A stretch of DNA of 59,963 nt from an uncultured Anaerococcus sp. (GTDB lineage Bacteria > Bacillota > Clostridia > Tissierellales > Peptoniphilaceae), in NCBI RefSeq assembly GCF_943908415.1, contig NZ_CALTSY010000011.1:1-59963 (forward strand), given 5' to 3'. The notes beneath the pieces were generated by a model. That model was not told the DNA's origin. It made no database searches and saw nothing but the letters and a program-made list of their open reading frames with translations. Of the stretch, positions 9,227 to 17,509 are shown piece after piece (position 1 is the first letter of the stretch; the number at the start of each line of letters is the position of its first letter). Position numbers and translations under genes: made by a program.

Positions 9227-9871
9227 TCAATTATTTACCTTACCTGTATTTACTTTGTCCTTATTTGATAAATCATTTCCATCATCGGCGTATTCCAGTG
9301 CTCCACCTAAAATTGCATTTACAAATTCTCTGGACTCATTAAACTTATACCCGCTAATCCTTCTTTCAAAATAAACAGTAGCTTGTCTGGTGTTTTTCTC
9401 TTGATTAGAATCTGATAAGGCTACCATATAATCATTATGAAGCTTATCTTCCTTTTCATCATTGGGTAATTTTTCAAATACATCTATATAATTGACATTG
9501 CTTATTTCTAAGGTTACTTCTTTGCCCCTAGATTTTTTCTCTTGATCAACTACTTTTATATCCAGGTTTTTAAAGTTGTTTTCATAGAATTCCTTTTGCT
9601 CATTAGGATCTTCAGAATAAGACTTTTCAAAAACATCCAAAATTATTGGTAATCTGTCAGTCTTATCTTCTATATAGGCTGTATCATTAGTTTTAATTGC
9701 CTCTGTTAGTTTATCAACATTCCTATTTACATTTGATATGTATAGCTGATATATCCCAAACGGTATAGCTATTATCAAAAGAATCATGATTAGATAAGGA
9801 AAGATATTCACTTTTCTACGTTTTGGTTTACTATGTTTTTTTCTTTGTGGGTTTCTTGCTTTTTTTGCCAT
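9227..9871 (-). CDS. Membrane-anchored protein of unknown function
   Basis: A 214-residue protein I cannot assign. It begins with a very basic tail (residues 1-21, mostly Lys/Arg), then one transmembrane helix (about 23-45), then a soluble extracytoplasmic domain of about 165 residues rich in charged residues. The architecture is that of a type II membrane protein. The soluble part resembles NTF2-like/DUF4878-type accessory domains only in size and its single-anchor layout. The ATG has a clear AAGAGGAT site. It is divergent from the membrane protein gene at 9940, with about 70 bp between them. Confidence 0.7.
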   Translation of the reverse strand: MAKKARNPQRKKHSKPKRRKVNIFPYLIMILLIIAIPFGIYQLYISNVNRNVDKLTEAIKTNDTAYIEDKTDRLPIILDVFEKSYSEDPNEQKEFYENNFKNLDIKVVDQEKKSRGKEVTLEISNVNYIDVFEKLPNDEKEDKLHNDYMVALSDSNQEKNTRQATVYFERRISGYKFNESREFVNAILGGALEYADDGNDLSNKDKVNTGKVNN

Positions 9872-9939
9872 AATATCCTCTTTATATTTAATTATACCAT
9901 CTATTCGCTAAATTCATGAAATAATGATATCATAAAGTT

Positions 9940-10800
9940 ATGAAAAGATTTAAAATTAATTTTATGGATTTATTAGCATTAATACTTTTAATAGGTTCAT
10001 TTTTCCTTCCATTTGAAGGGAGAATAAGTCTAGATACTGACACAATCCTTATGCTTATAAATTGTTATTTAATAAGTTATTTAAGTTTTCTAATATCCTT
10101 TATGGAAACTAGGAAAGTCATTATAATGGCTCTGCCGCTTTTAATATATTCGGTATTTCTAATATTCTTTATGGAGAATTTTAATTTTTCCTTTCAAAGA
10201 GAATACTTAGATGATTTAACTTATATAATTACTAATTTATTTGACCTAATCTTTGTTGTCTTTGTATTTTTTATAATCGAGCTTATCCTAAATAGGCTCT
10301 TAGGAGCAAAGCTTACATCAGGACTTGTAATCTTTGGTCTTATAGTCTACCTTGTTATGCAAAATACTGGAATACTGCCTTTTGATTTCTACTATAAGGA
10401 TACCCTAGCATACTTTGCTTTTTTTGTAATGGGAGCAAGGATTAGGCCTGCTAATTCTATAAATAAGGGTCTTTATATTTTAGCAATACTACTTGTGGCT
10501 GGAGAAATCTATATCAATTATTATTTTAATTACTATCCCGGTATAAACTTTTCTCTATTTATAATTAGCTATCTAATCTTAAAGGGCAGTTCCAGTGTAG
10601 ATACTATGACACGTGATAGATACCTAGTATTCACATATATTTATCCCTATAAGCTTATATATGTAATTTTAAGCTCTATAATAAATGCAAGCTCTCTTGT
10701 AGTAACATTAGTAGCTGTATTAATCACTTTTATAATAGGCGAACTTTTATATAAGCTTAGAATCAAGTTTTTGGACTATTTATTAGTTGGTGTGCATTAG
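9940..10800 (+). CDS. Polytopic membrane protein of unknown function
   Basis: A 286-residue, almost entirely hydrophobic protein with about nine predicted transmembrane helices starting at residue 9. No catalytic motif was recognised. Helix spacing and the FFVMGARIRP segment are faintly reminiscent of acyltransferase-3 or TraX-like membrane proteins, but the catalytic His expected of acyltransferase-3 is not evident. No good ribosome-binding site precedes the ATG, so the start is uncertain. It is convergent with the MATE gene and shares a terminator with it. Confidence 0.6.
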   Translation: MKRFKINFMDLLALILLIGSFFLPFEGRISLDTDTILMLINCYLISYLSFLISFMETRKVIIMALPLLIYSVFLIFFMENFNFSFQREYLDDLTYIITNLFDLIFVVFVFFIIELILNRLLGAKLTSGLVIFGLIVYLVMQNTGILPFDFYYKDTLAYFAFFVMGARIRPANSINKGLYILAILLVAGEIYINYYFNYYPGINFSLFIISYLILKGSSSVDTMTRDRYLVFTYIYPYKLIYVILSSIINASSLVVTLVAVLITFIIGELLYKLRIKFLDYLLVGVH

Positions 10801-10876
10801 AAAAAGCATTAGCTTTAAGAAAGCTCTAAAATATAAATTTTTAGGAGCTAATTTAAAAAGCTAATGCTTTTTTATT
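10800..10876. terminator. Bidirectional terminator
   Basis: AAAAAGCATTAGCTTT pairs with AAAAGCTAATGCTTTTTT around an inner AGCTC/GAGCT hairpin. It lies between the convergent membrane protein and MATE genes. Confidence 0.8.
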
Positions 10877-10916
10877 GCCATAATCTTATATGCTATTTAT
10901 TTTAAATATATTTATA

Positions 10917-12284
10917 TCATCCTTCTAAAACATCAACCTTAGTTCTAATCTCCTTTTTAAGCATCCACATACAGAATATAGCATCTAAGAATTCTGATAT
11001 GAAAAATGCCCACCATGCTATTTGTAGATTGCCTGTTAGTGATAGGAAATAGAATGTTGGCATAAGTATAATTATCTGTCTTAAAAGTGATTGGAGTATT
11101 GCTATTTGCCAGTTTCCTAGGGATTGGAATACTCCTCCTACTGCTACTATAGATGGAACTGCTACTATGTATGATAGTGAGACTATTCTCATCATAGGCA
11201 CAGCTATTTCAAGCATGGCATCTGTAGCATTAAACAGACTTAAAAGCTGTCTTGGGAATAACCACATTATTAAAACTGATATGCTCATTAGTATAAAGGA
11301 ATCTTTCATAGCTAATTTTATAGCTCTTTTAATTCTTTCTTTTTTCCTAGCTCCATAATTATATGCGACTATAGTTGTTAGGGCATTGGATATACCAAAG
11401 ACTGGTAAAAATGCAAATGATTGAAACTTAAACATAACTCCATAAGAAGCAATAGCAGTAGATCCAAATTTTTTAAGGAGTAAGTTTAAGACAAAAACAA
11501 CTATAGATCCTATAGTGGTCATTACTATAGATGGTAGACCTATCCAAAATATCTGCTTTACAATATCACTATGAAATCTAAATCTTCTTGAGCTAAATTG
11601 TATATCCTTATTTTTTGTCTTATTAAAATAAAAACCTATTATAGCTCCACCCAATTGTCCTATTACTGTTGCTATAGCGGCTCCCTTTACTTCTAGTCTA
11701 GGAAATCCAAATAGACCAAATATTAAAATCGGATCTAGAATAATATTTATAATAGCTCCTGACATTTGAGTTATCATTGTGTAGTTAGTAAGTGATGTAG
11801 CCTGGAGTAGTTTCTCTGCTAAAATTTGAAAAAATATACCTATACTAAAGATAGTTACTATATGTAAGTATTCTCTTGTGTAAGTTGTAACCTGAGTACT
11901 TTGACCTTGAGCATCTACAAAAGAATTTGTAAAAAGTATTCCTAAGATTGCAAAAATAATATAAGTTATAAAAGCTATAAGAACGCCGTGGATGGCTACA
12001 GTTCCTACTCTATCAAGGTTGTTTTCTCCCAAAAACCTAGATAATAGTGCTGATGCTCCTACTCCTATTCCTATTCCAAATGCTATAAGTATATTTTGCA
12101 CAGGAAAGGCTAAAGATACCGCAGTAAGGGCATCTTCTGAAATTCTTGATACAAACATAGAGTCTACTATGTTATATATTGACTGAACCAACATAGAAAT
12201 GACCATTGGTATGGACATCTTTAATAAAAGTTGGTCAATTGGCATAGTACCTAATTTATTTTCCGTTACTTGTATTTCTTCCAT
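10917..12284 (-). CDS. MATE family efflux transporter
   Basis: A 455-residue, 12-helix multidrug and toxin extrusion protein (MOP superfamily), exporting cationic compounds in exchange for Na+ or H+. It shows the two homologous halves, each opening with the MATE consensus: MSIPMVISMLVQSIYNIVDS near the N terminus and the corresponding FWIGLPSIVMTTIGS in the second half. Length is normal. It is a single gene upstream of thrS's terminator. The substrate is unknown. Confidence 0.9.
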   Translation of the reverse strand: MEEIQVTENKLGTMPIDQLLLKMSIPMVISMLVQSIYNIVDSMFVSRISEDALTAVSLAFPVQNILIAFGIGIGVGASALLSRFLGENNLDRVGTVAIHGVLIAFITYIIFAILGILFTNSFVDAQGQSTQVTTYTREYLHIVTIFSIGIFFQILAEKLLQATSLTNYTMITQMSGAIINIILDPILIFGLFGFPRLEVKGAAIATVIGQLGGAIIGFYFNKTKNKDIQFSSRRFRFHSDIVKQIFWIGLPSIVMTTIGSIVVFVLNLLLKKFGSTAIASYGVMFKFQSFAFLPVFGISNALTTIVAYNYGARKKERIKRAIKLAMKDSFILMSISVLIMWLFPRQLLSLFNATDAMLEIAVPMMRIVSLSYIVAVPSIVAVGGVFQSLGNWQIAILQSLLRQIIILMPTFYFLSLTGNLQIAWWAFFISEFLDAIFCMWMLKKEIRTKVDVLEG

Positions 12285-12385
12285 AAACCCTCCATAAATC
12301 CTAAATAATCAACATCTACAATTTTTTATCAACTTATATAATAAACCTTTTACATATAATTATGTCAATAGTTACTTTCTAAAGT

Positions 12386-12412
12386 AAAAAGCCTAGGGTA
12401 ACTTCCTAGACT
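12386..12412 (-). terminator. Terminator of thrS
   Basis: Minus-strand stem AGTCTAGG/CCTAGGCT with a 7-nt loop, followed by TTTTTAC. Confidence 0.8.
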
Positions 12413-12440
12413 TTTTGTAATTTTAAAGCATATCTTCTTA

Positions 12441-14363
12441 TTAGAATGAAGGATTTACTGATCTAGAGTCTCTTTCTTCTTTTAGTTTTTCTAATAGCTT
12501 ATCCATAGAAACATCTGAAGTTTCTTCTCCATCCCTATTTCTTACTGTAAGAAGTTTGGAGCTTTCTTCTTTTTCTCCTACTACTAGCATGTAGTTAGCA
12601 CGCATCATTTGTGCACTACGGATCTTATAACCTACACCCTCGCTTCTCTTATCAACGCTTACTCTAAATCCTGCTTCCTTGATTTCGCTTTCTAATTTTT
12701 CTGCTGTATCTAGGAATTTATCAGATACTGGGATGATTACTACTTGTTCTGGATTTATCCATAGTGGGAATCTTCCTGCAAAGTGTTCTGTAAGTACACC
12801 AATAAATCTTTCTACTGATCCAAGTAAAGCTCTATGGAGCATAACTGGTCTTTGCTTTTCACCATTTTCATCAACATATGTTAGATCAAAGTTTTGTGGT
12901 AATTGGAAGTCTAATTGGATAGTACCACATTGCCATGTCCTTTTGGCTGCGTCTTCTAGGTGGAAGTCTATTTTTGGTCCATAGAATGCACCATCACCAG
13001 GGTTTAATTCATAGTCCATGCCACGTTCATCTAGGGCAGCCTTAAGTTGTTCTTCTGCAAAATCCCAATCTTTTATATCTCCCATAAAATCATCTGGTCT
13101 TGTTGATAATTCTAGTGAATATTTGAAACCAAATGTTGAATATAGAAGGTCTGCTAGGTCTATCATTTTATAAACTTCATCTTTAATTTGACTAGGTAGG
13201 CAATAAACGTGGGCATCATCTTGAGTAAATGTTCTTACTCTAAATAGTCCATGTAGAGTACCTGAAAGTTCATGTCTGTGAACTTGACCAAATTCTGCAA
13301 GTCTAATTGGTAAATCTCTATAAGAATGTTGGCGTGATGCATAAGTTAATACTGAGCCTGGGCAGTTCATTGGTTTTATTGCATAGTCTTCATCATCTAT
13401 TTTTGTAAAGTACATATTTTCTTTGTAGTGATCCCAGTGACCTGATCTATGCCATAATTCTTCATTCATGATTAATGGAGTTTTGATTTCACCATAACCA
13501 CGTTCATCTAGAACTCCTCTCCACCAGTCTAGAAGTTCATTCATTAAAATCATTCCATTTGGATGGAAGAATGGAAATCCTGGTCCTTCTTCATGGAAGC
13601 TAAATAAGTCCATTTCACGACCGATTTTTCTGTGGTCACGACGCTCAATTTCTTTTTGTAGCTCTTCCCACTCTTCTAATTGTTTAGCCTTTTCAAAGGA
13701 AATACCGTAGATTCTTTGAAGCATTTGTTTCTCAGAATCTCCTCGCCAGTATGCACCTGCTATGGTTTTTAGCTTGACAGCTTTAATTTTCTTTGTAGAT
13801 TCTAAGTGAGGTCCACGGCATAGGTCTGTAAATATATCGCCCATCTTGTATAGAGTTATTAGCTCATCTTCTGGAAGGTCATTTATTAATTCTATCTTAT
13901 AATCTTGGCCCATGTCTTTAAAAAGCTCTAAAGCTTCTTGTCTAGAAATTTCTACCCTTTCCATCTTATGGTCAGCCTTAGCAATTTCCTTCATCTTCTT
14001 TTCAATTTTTTCTAAATCTTCTGGAACAAATCTATGTTCTGTTTCCATATCATAATAGAAACCATCGTTTATAGCTGGTCCTATAGCAAATTTAGTATCT
14101 GGCCATAACTCTCCTATAGCTGCTGCCATAACATGGCTTGATGTATGCCAGAAAATTTCTTTTCCTTCAGGGTCTTCAAATTTTACAACTCTAAATTCAC
14201 AGTCTTCATTGATAGGCTCTCCATAGCCCATAACTTGTCCATTTACAACAGCTCCTAGGGCTTGTCTATAAAGTCCTTCAGAAATATCTTTTGTAACTTC
14301 TCCTACTTTTACACCTTCTTCGTATTCTTTAACAGAATTATCAGGTAATGTTATCTTTATCAT
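12441..14363 (-). CDS. thrS: Threonyl-tRNA synthetase
   Basis: A 640-residue class II aminoacyl-tRNA synthetase charging tRNA-Thr. The N-terminal TGS domain is followed by the editing domain with HTSSHVMAAA and the class II core with MNCPGSVL. The zinc-ligand Cys and His residues and the C-terminal HGTP anticodon domain are also present. The start used is the ATG at 14363 (MIKITLPDN), which has an AAAGGA site 6 nt upstream. The reading frame stays open for 19 further codons upstream, but that stretch is inside the T-box terminator. Expression is very probably controlled by the T-box leader upstream. Confidence 0.97.
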   Translation of the reverse strand: MIKITLPDNSVKEYEEGVKVGEVTKDISEGLYRQALGAVVNGQVMGYGEPINEDCEFRVVKFEDPEGKEIFWHTSSHVMAAAIGELWPDTKFAIGPAINDGFYYDMETEHRFVPEDLEKIEKKMKEIAKADHKMERVEISRQEALELFKDMGQDYKIELINDLPEDELITLYKMGDIFTDLCRGPHLESTKKIKAVKLKTIAGAYWRGDSEKQMLQRIYGISFEKAKQLEEWEELQKEIERRDHRKIGREMDLFSFHEEGPGFPFFHPNGMILMNELLDWWRGVLDERGYGEIKTPLIMNEELWHRSGHWDHYKENMYFTKIDDEDYAIKPMNCPGSVLTYASRQHSYRDLPIRLAEFGQVHRHELSGTLHGLFRVRTFTQDDAHVYCLPSQIKDEVYKMIDLADLLYSTFGFKYSLELSTRPDDFMGDIKDWDFAEEQLKAALDERGMDYELNPGDGAFYGPKIDFHLEDAAKRTWQCGTIQLDFQLPQNFDLTYVDENGEKQRPVMLHRALLGSVERFIGVLTEHFAGRFPLWINPEQVVIIPVSDKFLDTAEKLESEIKEAGFRVSVDKRSEGVGYKIRSAQMMRANYMLVVGEKEESSKLLTVRNRDGEETSDVSMDKLLEKLKEERDSRSVNPSF

Positions 14364-14393
14364 TATTATTCCTTTCCCGGCTAAATCACCAAT

Positions 14394-14610
14394 TAAAAAA
14401 ACCGCCCCTCTATCGATCACTCGATAAAAGGACGGATAATTGCCGTGGTTCCACCTAAATTTGTACTCATTAAGGTCTTAACGCGACCTAACGTTTTAAT
14501 TACTTAAAAAACTCAAGGGTGGTGTTCGTTAATTACTCCACTAAGACTTCTCAGCTGCCGTCTTTCTCTGTAAGTATTTATAATTACTACTGTCCCTATC
14601 ATAGTTAATA
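14394..14610 (-). promoter_or_regulatory. T-box leader of thrS (tRNA-Thr sensing)
   Basis: On the minus strand the leader has the conserved T-box sequence AGGTGGAACCACG (14444-14456), whose bulge pairs with the uncharged tRNA acceptor end. It is followed by a terminator hairpin, CCGTCC...GGGGCGG, with a seven-T run (14394-14435). Upstream there is a Stem I region with AGAGAAAG-type sequence. Two tandem ACC triplets (14518-14523) in the expected specifier region would read as threonine. Uncharged tRNA-Thr should favour the antiterminator and thrS expression. The choice of specifier triplet is inference. Confidence 0.92.
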
Positions 14611-14682
14611 TTCTATTTTTAATTTACCCCCAAAGTAAGTTTTTGCAAATAGTGTTATAATTAAAAAAAGCAAGGAGGTTTT

Positions 14683-15069
14683 ATGGACTTAGGAATAATT
14701 GTTACAGGTCATGGAAAAATGGCAAGTGGGATACTTTCGGGATTAGAGATGATAGCTGGCAAAAATACCAATATAATTGCTATAGATTTTTTACAAACTG
14801 ATGATTACAAATTATTAGATGGAAAATTTGAAGAAGCTTACAATAAGCTTAAGGACAAAGATGGGATTATGGTTTGTTGCGATATTTTAGGGGGAACTCC
14901 ATTTAGTAGGGCCTATACTAATTTAAAAGATAAAAAGAATACAAGATTTATAGCTGGAGCAAATTTTAACATGATTTATAATCTTCTAAACTCTTCAGCT
15001 GATAATCTAGATGATATTATCGATTCTACAATCGAAAAATCTAGATTAGAATTGGTTGAATATGAGTAA
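14683..15069 (+). CDS. PTS EIIA component, mannose/fructose/sorbose family
   Basis: A 128-residue EIIA of the mannose-type phosphotransferase system. The phosphoacceptor His is H10 in IIVTGHGKMASG, and the DILGGTPFSRA segment is the family core. It receives phosphate from HPr. AAGGAGG precedes the ATG. It is followed 75 bp later by a matching EIIB gene, but no EIIC or EIID membrane gene exists in the window, so this pair cannot transport sugar by itself. It could serve a permease elsewhere or act as a phosphorelay sensor. Confidence 0.88.
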   Translation: MDLGIIVTGHGKMASGILSGLEMIAGKNTNIIAIDFLQTDDYKLLDGKFEEAYNKLKDKDGIMVCCDILGGTPFSRAYTNLKDKKNTRFIAGANFNMIYNLLNSSADNLDDIIDSTIEKSRLELVEYE

Positions 15070-15144
15070 AATAGGGTAATTAACTTGAAACAGAAGTTTG
15101 ATATATAGTTAATAATCTCAAACTTAATAGTGAAAGGAGAAGAT

Positions 15145-15621
15145 ATGGCTAGAACAGCTTTACTAAGAATCGATGATAGACTCTTGCATGGCCAAATCGG
15201 AAGATATTGGAGTAAGGAAGCGGGAGCTGATATCATAGTTGTTGCCAATGATGAAGTTCATGATAAAAAAGATCAACAAAAACTAATGGATTTGGTAACT
15301 CCTATAGGGAGCAAAACTTACTTTTTTTCAGTAGATCAAACAGCGTCAGAGCTTCCAGATTTAGAAGATGATAAGGAAGCCTTAATACTAGTAGAAAATC
15401 CCAGAGATGCCTTAAGACTTATAGAAAAAGGAATTGTTATTGATGTTATAAATGTTGGAAACATGAGAAATACAGGCTCCAAAAAAGAAGTAAATGATAA
15501 TGTATATGTAGATGATAAAGATATAGAATACTTTAATAAGCTAAGAGAAGCTGGTAAAATTTTAGACCTTAGGTCAAATCCTAGCGATGAACCTACAAAT
15601 CCTAATAAAATATTTGAATAA
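15145..15621 (+). CDS. PTS EIIB component, mannose/fructose/sorbose family
   Basis: A 158-residue EIIB of the mannose-type PTS. The N-terminal LLRIDDRLLHGQ (6-17) contains the phosphorylated His, H15. The start is set at the ATG at 15145 because AAAGGAGAAG lies right before it. An in-frame GTG 15 nt earlier would overlap the ribosome-binding site. The partner EIIA is immediately upstream. The C-terminal tail after about residue 140 is Pro/Asn rich. As for its partner, no IIC/IID is nearby. Confidence 0.88.
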   Translation: MARTALLRIDDRLLHGQIGRYWSKEAGADIIVVANDEVHDKKDQQKLMDLVTPIGSKTYFFSVDQTASELPDLEDDKEALILVENPRDALRLIEKGIVIDVINVGNMRNTGSKKEVNDNVYVDDKDIEYFNKLREAGKILDLRSNPSDEPTNPNKIFE

Positions 15622-15628
15622 TTAATAA

Positions 15629-15685
15629 TAAGGGCTATTACAAGATAAAATGATGTGTTTAATACTTGTAAGAAGCTCTTTTTAT
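15629..15685 (+). terminator. Terminator of the PTS IIA-IIB unit
   Basis: AGGGCT-ATTACAAG pairs with CTTGTAA-GAAGCTCT around a long loop, followed by TTTTT. The stem is imperfect. Confidence 0.6.
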
Positions 15686-15743
15686 AATTTTGGGGTAAGT
15701 ATACTATAGCAAATGAGTTAGATAAGTAAAAAAGGAAGTGATT

Positions 15744-17408
15744 ATGAAAGTAGTAATAGTCGGAGCTGTTGCAGCTGGAGCAACTTGTGCAGCAGCCCTT
15801 AGACGTTTGGATGAAAATATTGAGATTGTCATGTTTGAAAAAGATAGGGATATGAGCTTTGGTAATTGTGAGCTACCTTATTACCTATCTTACGAAATCA
15901 AGGACAGTACACTTTTAGTTCACAGAGATAGTGAAAAGTTTAAGAAAAACTATAACATAGACGCTTATAATTACCATGAAGTAATCAGCATAAACAGAAA
16001 AGAAAAATATGTAACTGTTCTAGATAAGCGTGAAGGCAGGGAATTTGATGAAAGCTATGATTATCTCGTTCTAGCTCCAGGAGCTAGTCCTAATATACCA
16101 GATACAATAAAAGGAGCTGATAAAGACCACGTATTTTCTATAAAAAATGTAATGGATGTAGAAAATATAAGAGCCTATTGTGAGCAAAACCATCCTGAGG
16201 AAATATTTGTAGCAGGTGGAGGTTTTATAGCAATAGAGGCAGCCCATGCTCTTAATGAAATTGCTGGTACAAACGTAACTATGTTTGTAAGAGGCAAGAT
16301 CCTAGGAGTAATAGATGATGAATTAAAGCCATTTATTGAAGAAAATATTATAGAAAATAATGTGAAAATAGTCCATGAAAAAGACCTCATAGAAATAAAT
16401 GATAAAGAAGTAGTATTTGCTAGCGGAAAGAGAATTCCAGCTGATCTAGTGATTTTAGCTTTGGGTATGCAAGCAAATAATAAATTAGCCAAAGACGCTG
16501 GCCTATCCATAACTGAGAAAGGATCTATAGTTACCAACGATTATTATCAAACAGATGATCCTAATATATATGCCATTGGTGATGCTATAGATATTAGAAA
16601 CTTTATTACAGGTAAAAAGCAAAATTTAAAATTAGCTTGGCCTGCTCATAGACAAGCTAATTTTGTAGCAAACCATATATTAGAAATAGAGGATGAACCT
16701 TTAAAATATATAGGTACATTTTCAATCAAGTCCTTTGATTTAAATATATCCGTTACAGGCCTTGGAGAAAATATACTCAAGGATGAAGGATATGACTATG
16801 ATACTACCCTTATATCCCATTCAGATATAGTAAGCATTATGCCTCAATCAAAGATGATATATATGAAGATTCTCTTTGATAAAAATACAGGAAAGATTTA
16901 CGGTGCCCAAGCCCTCGGCAAGGGAGTTGTCGATAAGAGAATAGATGTTATCGCTACTCTTATAAAAATGGAAGGCACCATCTATGATCTTTATGATTTA
17001 GAACTCGGCTATCAGCCATATTATTCAAGCACGGAAGATGCTAATAATGTTTTGGCTAGTCAAGCTATAAATATAAAAGAAAAGAAAATAAAACATGTCA
17101 AACTATCTGATTTTAAAGATATCTATGAGGAATATGAAATATATGATCTTAGAAATAAAGCTGCCTATGAACAGTGTCACATAAAGGGAGCTAAATTATT
17201 AGAAGGTAAAAATTTAAGAGAAGATCATGACATAATCCCAAGAGATAAAAAAATACTATTTTATGATGAAACAGGTGCTATAGTATCTAATCTTATAAAG
17301 ATGATGAATAATTTAGACTTTGAAAATATCTATATGCTAGAAGGTGGAATGCTATTTCTAAGAAAATACAACGACTATTTAGACTTAGATTTACTTGAAG
17401 CTAATTAG
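15744..17408 (+). CDS. CoA-disulfide reductase-like flavoprotein with C-terminal rhodanese-like domain
   Basis: A 554-residue FAD/NAD(P)-dependent pyridine nucleotide-disulfide reductase. The order is FAD-binding N terminus (VVIVGAVAAGATCAA), single redox Cys C42 in FGNCELPYY, and NAD(P) loop VAGGGFIAIEAAHAL (about 152-166). Next come the second FAD motif YAIGDAIDI, a dimerisation domain to about residue 445 and a rhodanese-like module (about 455-548). Single-Cys members reduce CoA disulfide, CoA persulfide or NADH-linked peroxide. The rhodanese loop reads YDETGAIVS, so the usual catalytic Cys is absent. The start is the ATG at 15744 with AAGGAAG upstream. Confidence 0.85.
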   Translation: MKVVIVGAVAAGATCAAALRRLDENIEIVMFEKDRDMSFGNCELPYYLSYEIKDSTLLVHRDSEKFKKNYNIDAYNYHEVISINRKEKYVTVLDKREGREFDESYDYLVLAPGASPNIPDTIKGADKDHVFSIKNVMDVENIRAYCEQNHPEEIFVAGGGFIAIEAAHALNEIAGTNVTMFVRGKILGVIDDELKPFIEENIIENNVKIVHEKDLIEINDKEVVFASGKRIPADLVILALGMQANNKLAKDAGLSITEKGSIVTNDYYQTDDPNIYAIGDAIDIRNFITGKKQNLKLAWPAHRQANFVANHILEIEDEPLKYIGTFSIKSFDLNISVTGLGENILKDEGYDYDTTLISHSDIVSIMPQSKMIYMKILFDKNTGKIYGAQALGKGVVDKRIDVIATLIKMEGTIYDLYDLELGYQPYYSSTEDANNVLASQAINIKEKKIKHVKLSDFKDIYEEYEIYDLRNKAAYEQCHIKGAKLLEGKNLREDHDIIPRDKKILFYDETGAIVSNLIKMMNNLDFENIYMLEGGMLFLRKYNDYLDLDLLEAN

Positions 17409-17447
17409 GTATATGGTTTTTGATAGATAAGAAACTAACAAAATTAA

Positions 17448-17476
17448 TTGTTAATTTTTTATTTATATGTTATAAT
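17448..17476 (+). promoter_or_regulatory. Promoter of the thiolase gene
   Basis: TTGTTA (17448-17453), 17-bp spacer, TATAAT (17471-17476), about 30 nt ahead of the ATG with an AAAGGGG site. Confidence 0.75.
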
Positions 17477-17509
17477 GTGAGTATATGATAAAGAAAGGGG
17501 TTTATTATA

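Noticed and set aside
14364..14420. A longer thrS reading frame with 19 extra N-terminal codons
   Set aside because: These bases are the T-box terminator region and lack a ribosome-binding site; the ATG at 14363 has AAAGGA and begins the normal TGS domain.
15130..15144. An earlier GTG start for the PTS IIB protein
   Set aside because: It would place the ribosome-binding site AAAGGAG inside the coding region; family members start at the MARTALL-type residue.
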